Positions 56,860-64,000 of a DNA stretch of 64,000 bases are shown here, in pieces. The notes beneath the pieces were generated by a model. That model did no database searches, was not told the origin of the DNA, and saw only the letters and a program-made list of their open reading frames with translations. Within the stretch, counting starts at the first letter, position 1. Each line of letters starts with the position of its first letter. Both the position numbers and the translations under genes were made by a program. The DNA comes from Ornithinibacillus bavariensis (GTDB lineage: Bacteria > Bacillota > Bacilli > Bacillales > Amphibacillaceae), in the NCBI RefSeq assembly GCF_050433565.1, contig NZ_JBNPWZ010000002.1:496001-560000 (forward strand), given 5' to 3'.

Positions 56860-57456
56860 CTACATCATTCCTTTCAAATAGATGAAGCTGAATATAAAGA
56901 TCCAAACAACATCTAGAAAATGCCAGTACAGTGAGAAAATAAAGGACTTATTTGTAGTGCCTACTGTGAATCCTTGTTTTTTTATCTGAAGGAATATAAA
57001 TAGTCCCCAGAATAAACCAAAGGTAACGTGTGCACCATGGGTACCTAATGTCAACAATAACATTGCTGAAAATGCACTAGTTTGTAAGGTTAGTCCTTCG
57101 TGATAATAATTGATAAACTCATAGACCTCTACACCTAGAAAGGATAATCCAAGAAGTAGGGTAATAGCTAAAAATGCTAAAGTTGCTTTTTTATGATTAA
57201 TTCGCATTGCGTGTGTTGCTAGCCCAATGGTAAAGCTACTTGTTAACAATATGATTGTTTCTAATAGCACTGGTGTAATTTCAAATACCTCAGAGCCAGA
57301 TGGACCAGATCCAACACCATTGTTAAGTGTGAAATATGATGCGAATAGAGTTCCAAATAACATAATTTCAGCACCCAAGAATATCCAGAAGCCTAATATA
57401 TTCATTTGGTTTTGCTGGGTACTATATTCAAGAGGCTGCGAATGATCAAATTTCAT
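56860..57456 (-). CDS. qoxC: Cytochrome aa3 quinol oxidase subunit III
   Basis: 198 residues from the ATG at 57456, with AGGAGG eight bases upstream; a GTG at 57465 is part of that site. Five membrane helices. NILGFWIFLGAEIMLFGTLFASYFTL and GTHGAHVTFGLFWGLFIFLQI are subunit III signatures, followed by KSFIFSLYWHFLDVVWIFIF. It overlaps qoxB by 11 bp and is translationally coupled. Supports proton uptake and assembly of the heme-copper oxidase. Confidence 0.94.
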   Translation of the reverse strand: MKFDHSQPLEYSTQQNQMNILGFWIFLGAEIMLFGTLFASYFTLNNGVGSGPSGSEVFEITPVLLETIILLTSSFTIGLATHAMRINHKKATLAFLAITLLLGLSFLGVEVYEFINYYHEGLTLQTSAFSAMLLLTLGTHGAHVTFGLFWGLFIFLQIKKQGFTVGTTNKSFIFSLYWHFLDVVWIFIFSFIYLKGMM

Positions 57457-59401
57457 TAGAAGCACCTCCTAATTTCTTTTCGGTCTCTAGTATTTCTTCT
57501 CGAGAAATATAGTGTCCCGGGTCTTTTTCAAAGGATCGATATGCCAAGCAACCGATAATTCCTAAAGCTGCAATAATGACTCCAACCCATATGCTGAAGA
57601 CGAATGAAAATCCAAAGATAAAGAAGAATCCTGCCAAAATAATTGGTAAACCGCTATTGTTAGGCATATGAATCTTTTTGATTTTTTCTGGGAATAGTAC
57701 ATGTCCATTTTTCTTTGCATCCCAGAAAGCCTCTGATGAATTAACCACTGGGTCAACAGCAAAGTTATAATGGGGAACTGGGTTTGGAGTTGCCCACTCT
57801 AATGAACGCGCATTCCATGGATCTTGCCCAACATTTCTTGGCGAATGACGGAAGCTGTAATACACATTGTACACAATTAGAATGAAGGCAATTGCCATTA
57901 ATCCTGCTCCTATGAAGGAGACCATATTAAGTGGTCCAAAACCAGTTTCTGCTGAGTACGTGTACATACGACGTGCTTGCCCGTCTAATCCTGTTATATA
58001 CATTGGGAAGAAGGCTAAACAGAAACCAATACTTAAAAACCAAAATCCCCATTTTCCAATACGTTCATTTAGCATAAAACCAAACATCTTTGGCCACCAG
58101 TAGGTTAGGCCGGCAAGCATCGCAAATACAACACCTGGAATAATAACATTATGGAAATGTGCTACAAGAAACATCGTATTATGATATTGATAATCGGCAC
58201 TCGCAATTGCAAGCATTACACCTGTTACTCCACCGATGGTGAATAAAGGAATAAATCCAACAGAGTAGAGCATTGGTACGGTAAAGCGAATTTTTCCTTT
58301 CCACATGGTCAGTAACCAGTTAAATATTTTAATACCAGTTGGAACTGCGATAGCCATGGTTGTAATAGAGAAAATTCCATTTACAAGTGCACCATGTCCC
58401 ATGGTAAAGAAGTGGTGTACCCATACTAGGAAGGACATAAATGATATAAGAACCATCGATGCAACCATAGATTTATAGCCATATAGATTTCTTCCAGAGA
58501 AGGTACTAATAACCTCACTATATACACCAAATGCAGGTAAAATTAATATATATACCTCAGGATGTCCCCATACCCAGAAAAGGTTTGCCCAAAGCATATC
58601 CATTCCGCCATTGGTAGACGCGAAGAAATGTGTACCAAATTGACGGTCAAAGGTTCCCATTAATAAGGCGATTGTAAGCACTGGGAATGCAAACACAATA
58701 ATAGCATTTGTAATAAGGGATGCCCATGTAAACATTGGCATTTTCATTAATTTCATTCCAGGTGCTCTCATCTTAATAATGGTAACAATGAAGTTAATTC
58801 CAGTCATCAAAGTACCAATACCTGATATTTGAAGTGCCCACATATAATAATTAATCCCGACAGTTTCACTAAAGTCGGTTCCAGCTAGTGGGAAGTAATT
58901 AGTCCAGCCAGCATCAGGTGATCCGCCGATAACAAATGATATATTAAAGAGCATTGCCCCAGTAAAATATAACCAAAAACTAATCGCATTTAAACGAGGA
59001 AATGCTACATCACGTGCTCCAATTTGAAGTGGTACTACAAAGTTCATCATACCAATGATAAAAGCCATCGCCATGAACATGATCATGACTACTCCATGTG
59101 TAGTAAATACCTCATTATAGTGCTGTGCATCTAAAAAGCTATTATCCGGTACAGCTGTCTGTAGACGCATCATGACAGCATCTACTCCACCTCGGAATAA
59201 CATTAATAGTGCAGATATGATATACATAATTCCAATACGTTTATGATCAACTGTGGTTAGCCATTCTTTCCAAAGATAACCCCATTTTTTAAAATAGGTA
59301 AGTCCTATTACGATGGCAACAACCGTTAGACCAATCGCTACCATTGATGCATAGATTAAAGGACTAGCATTTGGAATAGCAAACCGTTCAAAGAATTCCA
59401 T
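57446..59401 (-). CDS. qoxB: Cytochrome aa3 quinol oxidase subunit I
   Basis: 651 residues, about 15 membrane helices. Heme and copper ligands are visible: the first heme His in TTHGVVMIMFMAM, the Cu-B His with its cross-linked Tyr in WVWGHPEVYILILPAFG (residue about 280), the His pair VHHFFTMGHG, and the late VAHFHNVIIPGVV with heme axial His. It reduces O2 to water with quinol electrons and pumps protons. Heme A requires ctaB (20.0 kb) and ctaA (not in window). GAGAGGAGTAAAAAAG precedes the ATG. Confidence 0.96.
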   Translation of the reverse strand: MEFFERFAIPNASPLIYASMVAIGLTVVAIVIGLTYFKKWGYLWKEWLTTVDHKRIGIMYIISALLMLFRGGVDAVMMRLQTAVPDNSFLDAQHYNEVFTTHGVVMIMFMAMAFIIGMMNFVVPLQIGARDVAFPRLNAISFWLYFTGAMLFNISFVIGGSPDAGWTNYFPLAGTDFSETVGINYYMWALQISGIGTLMTGINFIVTIIKMRAPGMKLMKMPMFTWASLITNAIIVFAFPVLTIALLMGTFDRQFGTHFFASTNGGMDMLWANLFWVWGHPEVYILILPAFGVYSEVISTFSGRNLYGYKSMVASMVLISFMSFLVWVHHFFTMGHGALVNGIFSITTMAIAVPTGIKIFNWLLTMWKGKIRFTVPMLYSVGFIPLFTIGGVTGVMLAIASADYQYHNTMFLVAHFHNVIIPGVVFAMLAGLTYWWPKMFGFMLNERIGKWGFWFLSIGFCLAFFPMYITGLDGQARRMYTYSAETGFGPLNMVSFIGAGLMAIAFILIVYNVYYSFRHSPRNVGQDPWNARSLEWATPNPVPHYNFAVDPVVNSSEAFWDAKKNGHVLFPEKIKKIHMPNNSGLPIILAGFFFIFGFSFVFSIWVGVIIAALGIIGCLAYRSFEKDPGHYISREEILETEKKLGGASNEI

Positions 59402-59473
59402 CTTTTTTACTCCTCTCTAAGATAATTGATTCTTAGAATTATAGTTTCTTAATTGGATAGCGAACGAATAGTC

Positions 59474-60385
59474 TTAATGAGATGAATGCTCGCTATGATC
59501 CTGATCTGATTCCATACTATGATCTTGATCTGACTCCATATGGTGATGATGACCAGCATTTTCACCTTCAGGAGCTGGCGCAAATGATAAATGAGTTCCT
59601 GTAAATGTCATTTTTCCTAAATGTCCAGGTTCTAATAATTTATTGAATTCATCTTCCGTAAGCGGTTCTGCGGTAGAATGAATCTCTCCCACCCATTTAT
59701 CAAATTCATCTGGTGATAGTGCAGTAGCAGTAAATATATTTTCAGCAAATCCTTTACCACTGAAATTTGCATTTCTTCCCATGTAATCGCCTGGAGATTC
59801 TGCTACGAGATTTATTTTAGTTATCATATCAGCCATTGCATACTTTTGACCTGCAAGCTGAGGTATCCAGAAGCTTGTTATTGGCCCATAAGAGTATAAA
59901 CGAAATTCAACAGGACGATTGGTAGGGAAAAAGACATAATTAACTGTCTCGACATCCTGTTCCGGATAACTAAAATGCCATTTCCAGTTAGAAGATGAAG
60001 CATAAATAATCAATGGATCTTGATCCTCATACCCATCTGGAACAGATTCTACCTCATAAGTGGACTTAACAGACATTATTGATAAAAATGTAACAATTAA
60101 CACTGGAACAATTACAATAATTGCTTCCAATATTGGATTTCCTTTTATATGTGGTGGTTCATAATCATCTGGCTGCTTACTTGCACGATATTTGACCAGC
60201 ATGATGATTAATAATGTTATGACGATAATAACAATGAACGCCATAGTAATAATAGAAATCCATATAACGGATGCAGTTGTTTCAGCTTGTGGTCCTTTTG
60301 GATTTAATACTAGCAAGGGCTCACAGCCAGCTAAAATGGTGGTAAGTAGTAACAACGATGAAAAAACTATCCATTTGAATCGCAT
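59474..60385 (-). CDS. qoxA: Cytochrome aa3 quinol oxidase subunit II with His-rich tail
   Basis: 303 residues. Lipoprotein signal ending AGCEPLLVLNPKGPQ (lipobox Cys about 21), two membrane helices, then a periplasm-side cupredoxin domain lacking the Cys/His ligands of Cu-A, as expected for a quinol (not cytochrome c) oxidase. The C-terminal 26 residues are unusual: HHHH and two copies of MESDQDHS followed by EHSSH, a repeat that could bind metal. GAGAGGAGCG precedes the ATG. First gene of qoxABCD, with its promoter about 95 bp upstream. Confidence 0.93.
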   Translation of the reverse strand: MRFKWIVFSSLLLLTTILAGCEPLLVLNPKGPQAETTASVIWISIITMAFIVIIVITLLIIMLVKYRASKQPDDYEPPHIKGNPILEAIIVIVPVLIVTFLSIMSVKSTYEVESVPDGYEDQDPLIIYASSSNWKWHFSYPEQDVETVNYVFFPTNRPVEFRLYSYGPITSFWIPQLAGQKYAMADMITKINLVAESPGDYMGRNANFSGKGFAENIFTATALSPDEFDKWVGEIHSTAEPLTEDEFNKLLEPGHLGKMTFTGTHLSFAPAPEGENAGHHHHMESDQDHSMESDQDHSEHSSH

Positions 60386-60477
60386 GATTACGCTCCTCTC
60401 AAAGAATGATTGAACTATAATGAAATTGACAACAGTTCACTTGAACTTAGTTTTATGGCACAAAGTACCGTTATCAT

Positions 60478-60506
60478 ATCTTATTACGATGTGATAAAAT
60501 GTACAA
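60478..60506 (-). promoter_or_regulatory. Probable sigma-A promoter of qoxABCD
   Basis: On the minus strand TTGTAC (60506-60501), 17-bp spacer, TAAGAT (60483-60478). Confidence 0.55.
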
Positions 60507-60784
60507 TAGTTTGAGAAATACTTCACAAATTGTTCAAGAAAATATGTATTTTTTGTGGAAACAGGGCAGAATTCTTGTACAATTGAAATTCAAAAGGACA
60601 TTTCACATATGATATGAAATGTCCTTTAGGATAAACGATTTATAGCCCACCTCTAGGGAATTTTCTGGTGTAACAAATCTAATCCATTTGTTGGTTGAAT
60701 GTACAGAAATTTAACTACCTAGGACGGGGAAGTTTTTCCCCGCCATGTTGATAGTTTAGGTGGAAAAAGAGTAATGGTTTCACA
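60507..60784. other. Gene-free region with two unassigned hairpins
   Basis: 60592-60628 is a strong palindrome (AAAGGACATTTCA / TGAAATGTCCTTT, 9-nt loop); 60725-60742 is a compact CGGGGAA-GTTT-TTCCCCG stem. Either could terminate the leftward yjcZ transcript, the first one read being 60742-60725. Neither has a long T tract. Nothing else is seen. Confidence 0.55.
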
Positions 60785-60913
60785 TTACAGCCAAGCAGCA
60801 CCTACGATGATTAGAAGGATAAATAACACGACAATCAAAGCAAATCCTCCGCCATATCCGTAGCCAGCTCCGAAGCCGTATCCGCCATAACCACAGCCGT
60901 ATCCAAATGACAT
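60785..60913 (-). CDS. yjcZ: YjcZ family sporulation protein
   Basis: 42 residues; AGGAGGGATTTTAGT precedes the ATG. A Gly/Tyr-rich N-terminus (MSFGYGCGYGGYGFGAGYGY) runs into one membrane helix ending IIVGAAWL, the exact layout of the tiny YjcZ/tiny-TM family of Bacillaceae found in spores. Membrane-anchored, with the Gly-Tyr head exposed. A sigma-K-type promoter about 100 bp upstream supports mother-cell, late-sporulation expression. It is below the size limits of routine ORF calling. Confidence 0.82.
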   Translation of the reverse strand: MSFGYGCGYGGYGFGAGYGYGGGFALIVVLFILLIIVGAAWL

Positions 60914-61011
60914 ACTAAAATCCCTCCTAACATTTATTCAGAATTTGAAGAGCAATATAAAATTAGTCTGGCTCTTCTCGGGTAAACACTTTTATTATCA
61001 GTGTTTGTTAA

Positions 61012-61040
61012 TACTATATGAACCTAGAAATAATTGTGTT
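61012..61040 (-). promoter_or_regulatory. Sigma-K-type promoter of yjcZ
   Basis: On the minus strand AACA (61040-61037), 16-bp spacer, CATATAGTA (61020-61012), agreeing with the sigma-K pattern mACm-N16-CATANNNTA. Predicted start lies about 90 bp before the ATG of yjcZ. Confidence 0.6.
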
Positions 61041-61080
61041 TGGGTTATACACCTAGGTACAAGTAAATCTGTATATTTGC

Positions 61081-61872
61081 CTATTTTTCTATAAAAGCAA
61101 TTTTTTCTGAGGGTATCGATAATAAATCTTTGCTTTCCTTACCAGTCTGCTGGCAATAACGATTAACTAAATAGTAACCTACACAATATCCTGCCATATG
61201 AGGAAATAACTTTTTACCATAAAGAATTTCAGTAACTCGACGAGATGATTTTGGCAAGTCAGCATTTGGTTGCACAATAGATTTCCAAATTTTTTCTGCT
61301 TCCTCCTGTGTGTAATATTGCGTCCATGGGGCTTGGAGCTCTTTGCCATATCTTTCATTAACTGCTTGTTCAGCCATGCCCTCTAATACAATCACATCTA
61401 ATAGGGAATAGTCCTTCTCATCTTTAGGGTTATGAGCAAGGCGGCAACAATGATTATATTCATGGGTAAAGAGTGCTCTTATTTCATCTTCGCTGTTTAT
61501 ATCTGAAATAAAGAGAAATAACTTATCACGGAAAGAAAGTCCAGATCTTCCATTGTATTGTTCCATTATTTGACGGTTATAGGTATTAGAAGGAAAGATG
61601 AAAATCGGTATATTATTACCTTTCCACAGTTTCGACAATTTTTCTTCTTCTTGTTGAACAATGCCCCAGACATTCTTTTTTCGTAATGATTCAACCAACG
61701 CTTCTCCATTACGCACTGGTTTGTAATACATCCCATGCTGTGTTAAATACATTGCAACATCCTTTTCGTCAGCATTATCAAAATAACTGGATAACTTTTT
61801 AAAAATTTCATCGGGCTTTTGATATGCCTTTTCAAGCCATTTATCAGTACGTATAACAGTCAATTGCTTCAC
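61081..61872 (-). CDS. DUF2268 putative zinc metalloprotease
   Basis: 263 residues, no signal peptide. The zinc motif is HEYNHCCRLAH (residues about 136-146; HExxH form with Tyr-Asn between), and VIVLEGMAEQAV provides a downstream Glu as in gluzincins. The N-terminus VIRTDKWLEKAY and the C-terminal PHMAGYCVGYYLVNRYCQQTGK match Bacillus YjaZ-type DUF2268 proteins, which are predicted cytosolic Zn-dependent proteases of unknown substrate. AAAAGGAGTG precedes the ATG. Monocistronic. Confidence 0.85.
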   Translation of the reverse strand: MKQLTVIRTDKWLEKAYQKPDEIFKKLSSYFDNADEKDVAMYLTQHGMYYKPVRNGEALVESLRKKNVWGIVQQEEEKLSKLWKGNNIPIFIFPSNTYNRQIMEQYNGRSGLSFRDKLFLFISDINSEDEIRALFTHEYNHCCRLAHNPKDEKDYSLLDVIVLEGMAEQAVNERYGKELQAPWTQYYTQEEAEKIWKSIVQPNADLPKSSRRVTEILYGKKLFPHMAGYCVGYYLVNRYCQQTGKESKDLLSIPSEKIAFIEK

Positions 61873-61931
61873 TCCTTTTAATATATTGAAAGCTATAAGT
61901 TTTGCAGGGTGGGTGAAGTTGTTAATAAATA

Positions 61932-61972
61932 CAAAAAAGAAAAGAGGATTCGACTAGGGTGGTCAAATCCTT
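61932..61972 (-). terminator. Terminator of the hsp20 gene
   Basis: On the minus strand AAGGATTTGACC / GTCGAATCCTCTT stem (imperfect) with a 6-nt loop, followed by TTTTCTTTTTTG. It lies between hsp20 and the DUF2268 gene. Confidence 0.75.
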
Positions 61973-61984
61973 ACTAGATTTTCT

Positions 61985-62446
61985 TTAGGAATCATCGATT
62001 TCTATTAATCTTCTTTTCATGCTTTCAGGTTTAGGAATAGTAATCGTTAAGATTTGATTTTTGAATGAAGCTTTTATTTTGTTTTGCGGTATATCAAATG
62101 GTAGGTTAACAACTTGCTCCTTGCGATGGAAGCTTTGTCTACTAAATAGAGTTTGTTGTTTCGTATCTTCTTCTTTTATTATCCGATTATCATCTACTCG
62201 AATACGAAGCTGATTACCTGAAGCTTCGATTTGAATCTGTTCCTTCGTATAATCTCCTAGCTCTGCTTTGACAACAAAGTGTGAATCCTTTTCATACATA
62301 TCTACCCAGAATGGCTTTAACTGAAATTGCTCATTCATTTGCTTAAAGGATTGGTTGAAAAAGGAATCCATTTGCCTCATAAAGTCATGTAAAGGGGTCA
62401 TATCAATATCGAAGCGTCCCGGTAATCTATTCCTTCTTGCACCCAT
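61985..62446 (-). CDS. Hsp20/alpha-crystallin small heat shock protein
   Basis: 153 residues from the ATG at 62446 (GGGGTGAACTAT upstream); a GTG three codons earlier lies between site and ATG. The alpha-crystallin domain (about 50-145) shows ELGDYTKEQIQIEASGNQLRIR, VNLPFDIPQNKIKASFKNQILTITIPK with the conserved A-x-x-x-N-G-L-like segment changed to ASFKNQIL, and the C-terminal IEI-type motif (LIEI). It is an ATP-independent holdase. No CIRCE or other heat-shock operator is seen upstream. Confidence 0.88.
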   Translation of the reverse strand: MGARRNRLPGRFDIDMTPLHDFMRQMDSFFNQSFKQMNEQFQLKPFWVDMYEKDSHFVVKAELGDYTKEQIQIEASGNQLRIRVDDNRIIKEEDTKQQTLFSRQSFHRKEQVVNLPFDIPQNKIKASFKNQILTITIPKPESMKRRLIEIDDS

Positions 62447-62552
62447 ATAGTTCACCCCAGTATGGCTAATTTTTATTAACAGATTATGCTAAACACCACA
62501 AAAAGTACTGGGCTTCTTATGTAACACTTAACGAGACAAAATAAATTTTAAC

Positions 62553-63383
62553 TTATTTATCGGAAGTGAATAAGCGTATTTGATGATAAAGTTCCAGTGG
62601 TTTTTCTTCTGTAATAAGATGACCTGCTCGTTCATATGAAATTAACCTTGCGTTTGGCAGGTCCTTTACTAATTTTTTTCCTATTGTTAAGGGGACAACC
62701 CTGTCTTCCTCGCCCCAAAGCAAGAGGGTGGGGGTATGAATCTTTTGCAGCTCTTCACTTCGTAAATCACCTTCACGATGGCGTAATAGTCTGACTAGTG
62801 CTTTCGAAAAATTTTTGTCTTGAAGCGGCCTTCCATATTCCTCAATTTGATCATTAGTTATAAGTGAATGATCATAAAAAACATTCTTTAAGTTTTGTAT
62901 AACCGTTTGAGGTCCGATTTTCTGCTTAGCAAGTAAATGGAAAAAGGGTAGATATGAAATATAAATAAGTAACGATCTAGCTCTTGGTAGATAGCCTGAA
63001 CTACTAAAAAGTATTAACCTCTTGACCCTATTCGGAGCTCTTTTAGCAGTATACAGTGCAATTTGCCCACCCATTGAATGACCGGCTATGTACGCTTCTT
63101 TTATAGAGAAGTAGTGCAAGCACTCTAAAACTAGATGAGCGTAATTATTAAACGAATAAATAAAGGATGTTGATTTTTCACTTTTTCCAAAACCAGGTAA
63201 GTCTATAGCAATTACCGAAAAATTATTAGCTAGTAATGGTTTTAAGCGATGGAAGGTATAGGATGATGCAACAAAGCCATGAATTAATATGATTGGAGGC
63301 TTATCCTGAATTACGTATTCACAATATATATTTGTATCTAATAGACGGATAAAGGTTTTGGTGTATTCCATATTATTCTTCAT
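62553..63383 (-). CDS. Alpha/beta hydrolase family protein
   Basis: 276 residues from the ATG at 63383 (GGTGGTGAA upstream); the frame extends to 63533 but the added 50 residues are Arg/Asn/Ile-rich and unlike this family. HGFVASSYTFHRLKP forms the oxyanion region, GHSMGGQIAL holds the nucleophile Ser, with Asp in WGEEDRVVP and His in ERAGHLITEE. No signal peptide. Esterase, lactonase or haloperoxidase-like hydrolase; the substrate cannot be told. Monocistronic and divergent from a subtilase gene. Confidence 0.82.
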   Translation of the reverse strand: MKNNMEYTKTFIRLLDTNIYCEYVIQDKPPIILIHGFVASSYTFHRLKPLLANNFSVIAIDLPGFGKSEKSTSFIYSFNNYAHLVLECLHYFSIKEAYIAGHSMGGQIALYTAKRAPNRVKRLILFSSSGYLPRARSLLIYISYLPFFHLLAKQKIGPQTVIQNLKNVFYDHSLITNDQIEEYGRPLQDKNFSKALVRLLRHREGDLRSEELQKIHTPTLLLWGEEDRVVPLTIGKKLVKDLPNARLISYERAGHLITEEKPLELYHQIRLFTSDK

Positions 63384-63614
63384 TTCACCACCAATAATAA
63401 TTGTATATACAGTATAGTCAACATTGGAAGAGAAATTAACTTTTTTTCTATTCCTATATATATTCAACGCAATTCGATTTCTGTAGGAAATTTTTCCTGA
63501 ATCTTTCACAATATGTCTACTCACATTTCCCAACTTTTTTAGGCTCCTTTGCTTATTTTCAACCTTTAATTTTCCGAATATAATGAAAACTGTAAGAATG
63601 AGAGGAGGAGCTTA

Positions 63615-64000
63615 ATGAAGAAGTCTTGGTTAGGTGTGTTAATTTTTGCAACACTAGTGCTGTTATTTCCAATTGTGGGCAGTGCTCAAGCAGATGATGG
63701 GAAGTTAGAAAAACTCTCCATTAATGTCAATCCGAATCCAGCGGTAGAAAAAGAAGAGTTTGTTAAAGGTGAGGTTATTGTTAAATTCAAGGATAAGGTT
63801 GCCGTTCAATCGCAAGAAAATGTGATTAAAAATGTAAATGCAAAGGTAAAAGCAGATCTGGATATTGTTAAATCTCCGTTCTTAGTGCTTGAGGTTGGGA
63901 ATGTTGATGCTGTGGTCAAGGCATTGAATAACAATCCCAATGTTGAGTATGCAGAGCCTAATTACTTACTTCACGCCACATGGACACCAAACGATCCATA
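63615..64000 (+). CDS. Subtilisin-family serine protease, N-terminal part (partial)
   Basis: ATG after AGGAGGAGCTTA; the frame is open to the window end. Sec signal peptide (MKKSWLGVLIFATLVLLFPI, cleaved near SAQA, residues about 24-27). The propeptide includes VIVKFKDKVAVQSQ and EYAEPNYLLHATWTPNDP, the classic end of an I9/fervidolysin-type prodomain ahead of the mature S8 subtilase (NDPxY). The catalytic triad lies beyond the window. A second extracellular protease locus, separate from bpr. Confidence 0.85.
   Translation, partial: MKKSWLGVLIFATLVLLFPIVGSAQADDGKLEKLSINVNPNPAVEKEEFVKGEVIVKFKDKVAVQSQENVIKNVNAKVKADLDIVKSPFLVLEVGNVDAVVKALNNNPNVEYAEPNYLLHATWTPNDP

Overview
The window is AT-rich chromosomal DNA from a Gram-positive, spore-forming member of the Bacillaceae, probably an Oceanobacillus/Ornithinibacillus/Virgibacillus-type genus. 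Supporting evidence: purine-rich AGGAGG ribosome sites, frequent TTG/GTG starts, U-tailed terminators, sporulation genes (YjcZ, DUF421-DUF1657, YjzC-like), a qoxABCD quinol oxidase, NfeD-flotillin, and sites resembling sigma-W, sigma-K, WalR and CcpA consensus sequences. The genus is inference from gene content. No rRNA, tRNA, CRISPR array or intact insertion sequence was seen.

Layout. 0-7 kb: the end of a sugar-nucleotide dehydrogenase, a frameshifted membrane protein, a proline iminopeptidase-like hydrolase, a divergent TetR regulator/RND efflux pair with an operator inside the pump promoter, and a DUF819 permease. 7.1-7.5 kb: a 52-bp tandem array in which each unit contains an inverted repeat. 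7.8-16 kb: a flavin monooxygenase/FMN reductase pair, a MATE pump with a probable C-terminal frameshift, a DsbA-like protein, a DUF6612-like lipoprotein, a CwlO-like/3D-domain cell-wall protein behind a WalR-like box, and small genes. 16.3-19.6 kb: an MFS-aminoglycoside adenylyltransferase-GNAT-Nudix operon. 20-26.7 kb: heme O synthase and a 1728-residue bacillopeptidase F-like protease preceded by a possible 13-codon leader ORF. 27-35 kb: an aromatic acid exporter, DUF4363/2Duf spore-type genes, an EAL-HDOD protein, release factor 3, HMG-CoA lyase and an XRE-cupin regulator with no conventional start codon.

35.2-46.5 kb is the main metabolic island. It holds an OFA-family formate/oxalate-type transporter, an FdhF/YdeP-type molybdoenzyme, fdhD and a nearly complete molybdenum cofactor pathway (moaA, moeB-like, moeA, moaE, moaD, mobB, mobA, moaB, with moaC convergent). 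A perfect cre match lies inside the apparent promoter of the transporter, so the set is probably under CcpA catabolite control. Transporter, enzyme, sulfurtransferase and cofactor genes together look like one self-contained formate-oxidation unit.

46.5-64 kb: 3-methyladenine glycosylase, an APH-fold kinase, a UPF0182 protein, a DUF2512 protein, a second tandem array (51 bp), small proteins of probable spore or cell-wall role, sigma-W-type nfeD-flotillin, qoxABCD (its heme O precursor enzyme CtaB lies 36 kb away), a sigma-K-type yjcZ, a DUF2268 metalloprotease, Hsp20, an alpha/beta hydrolase, and the start of a second subtilase cut by the window end.

No wholly new system is proven here. The strongest leads are the two hairpin-bearing minisatellites of nearly equal period, the cre-controlled formate/Mo island, the AUC-start regulator, the possible protease leader ORF, and the newly visible small genes and promoter assignments.
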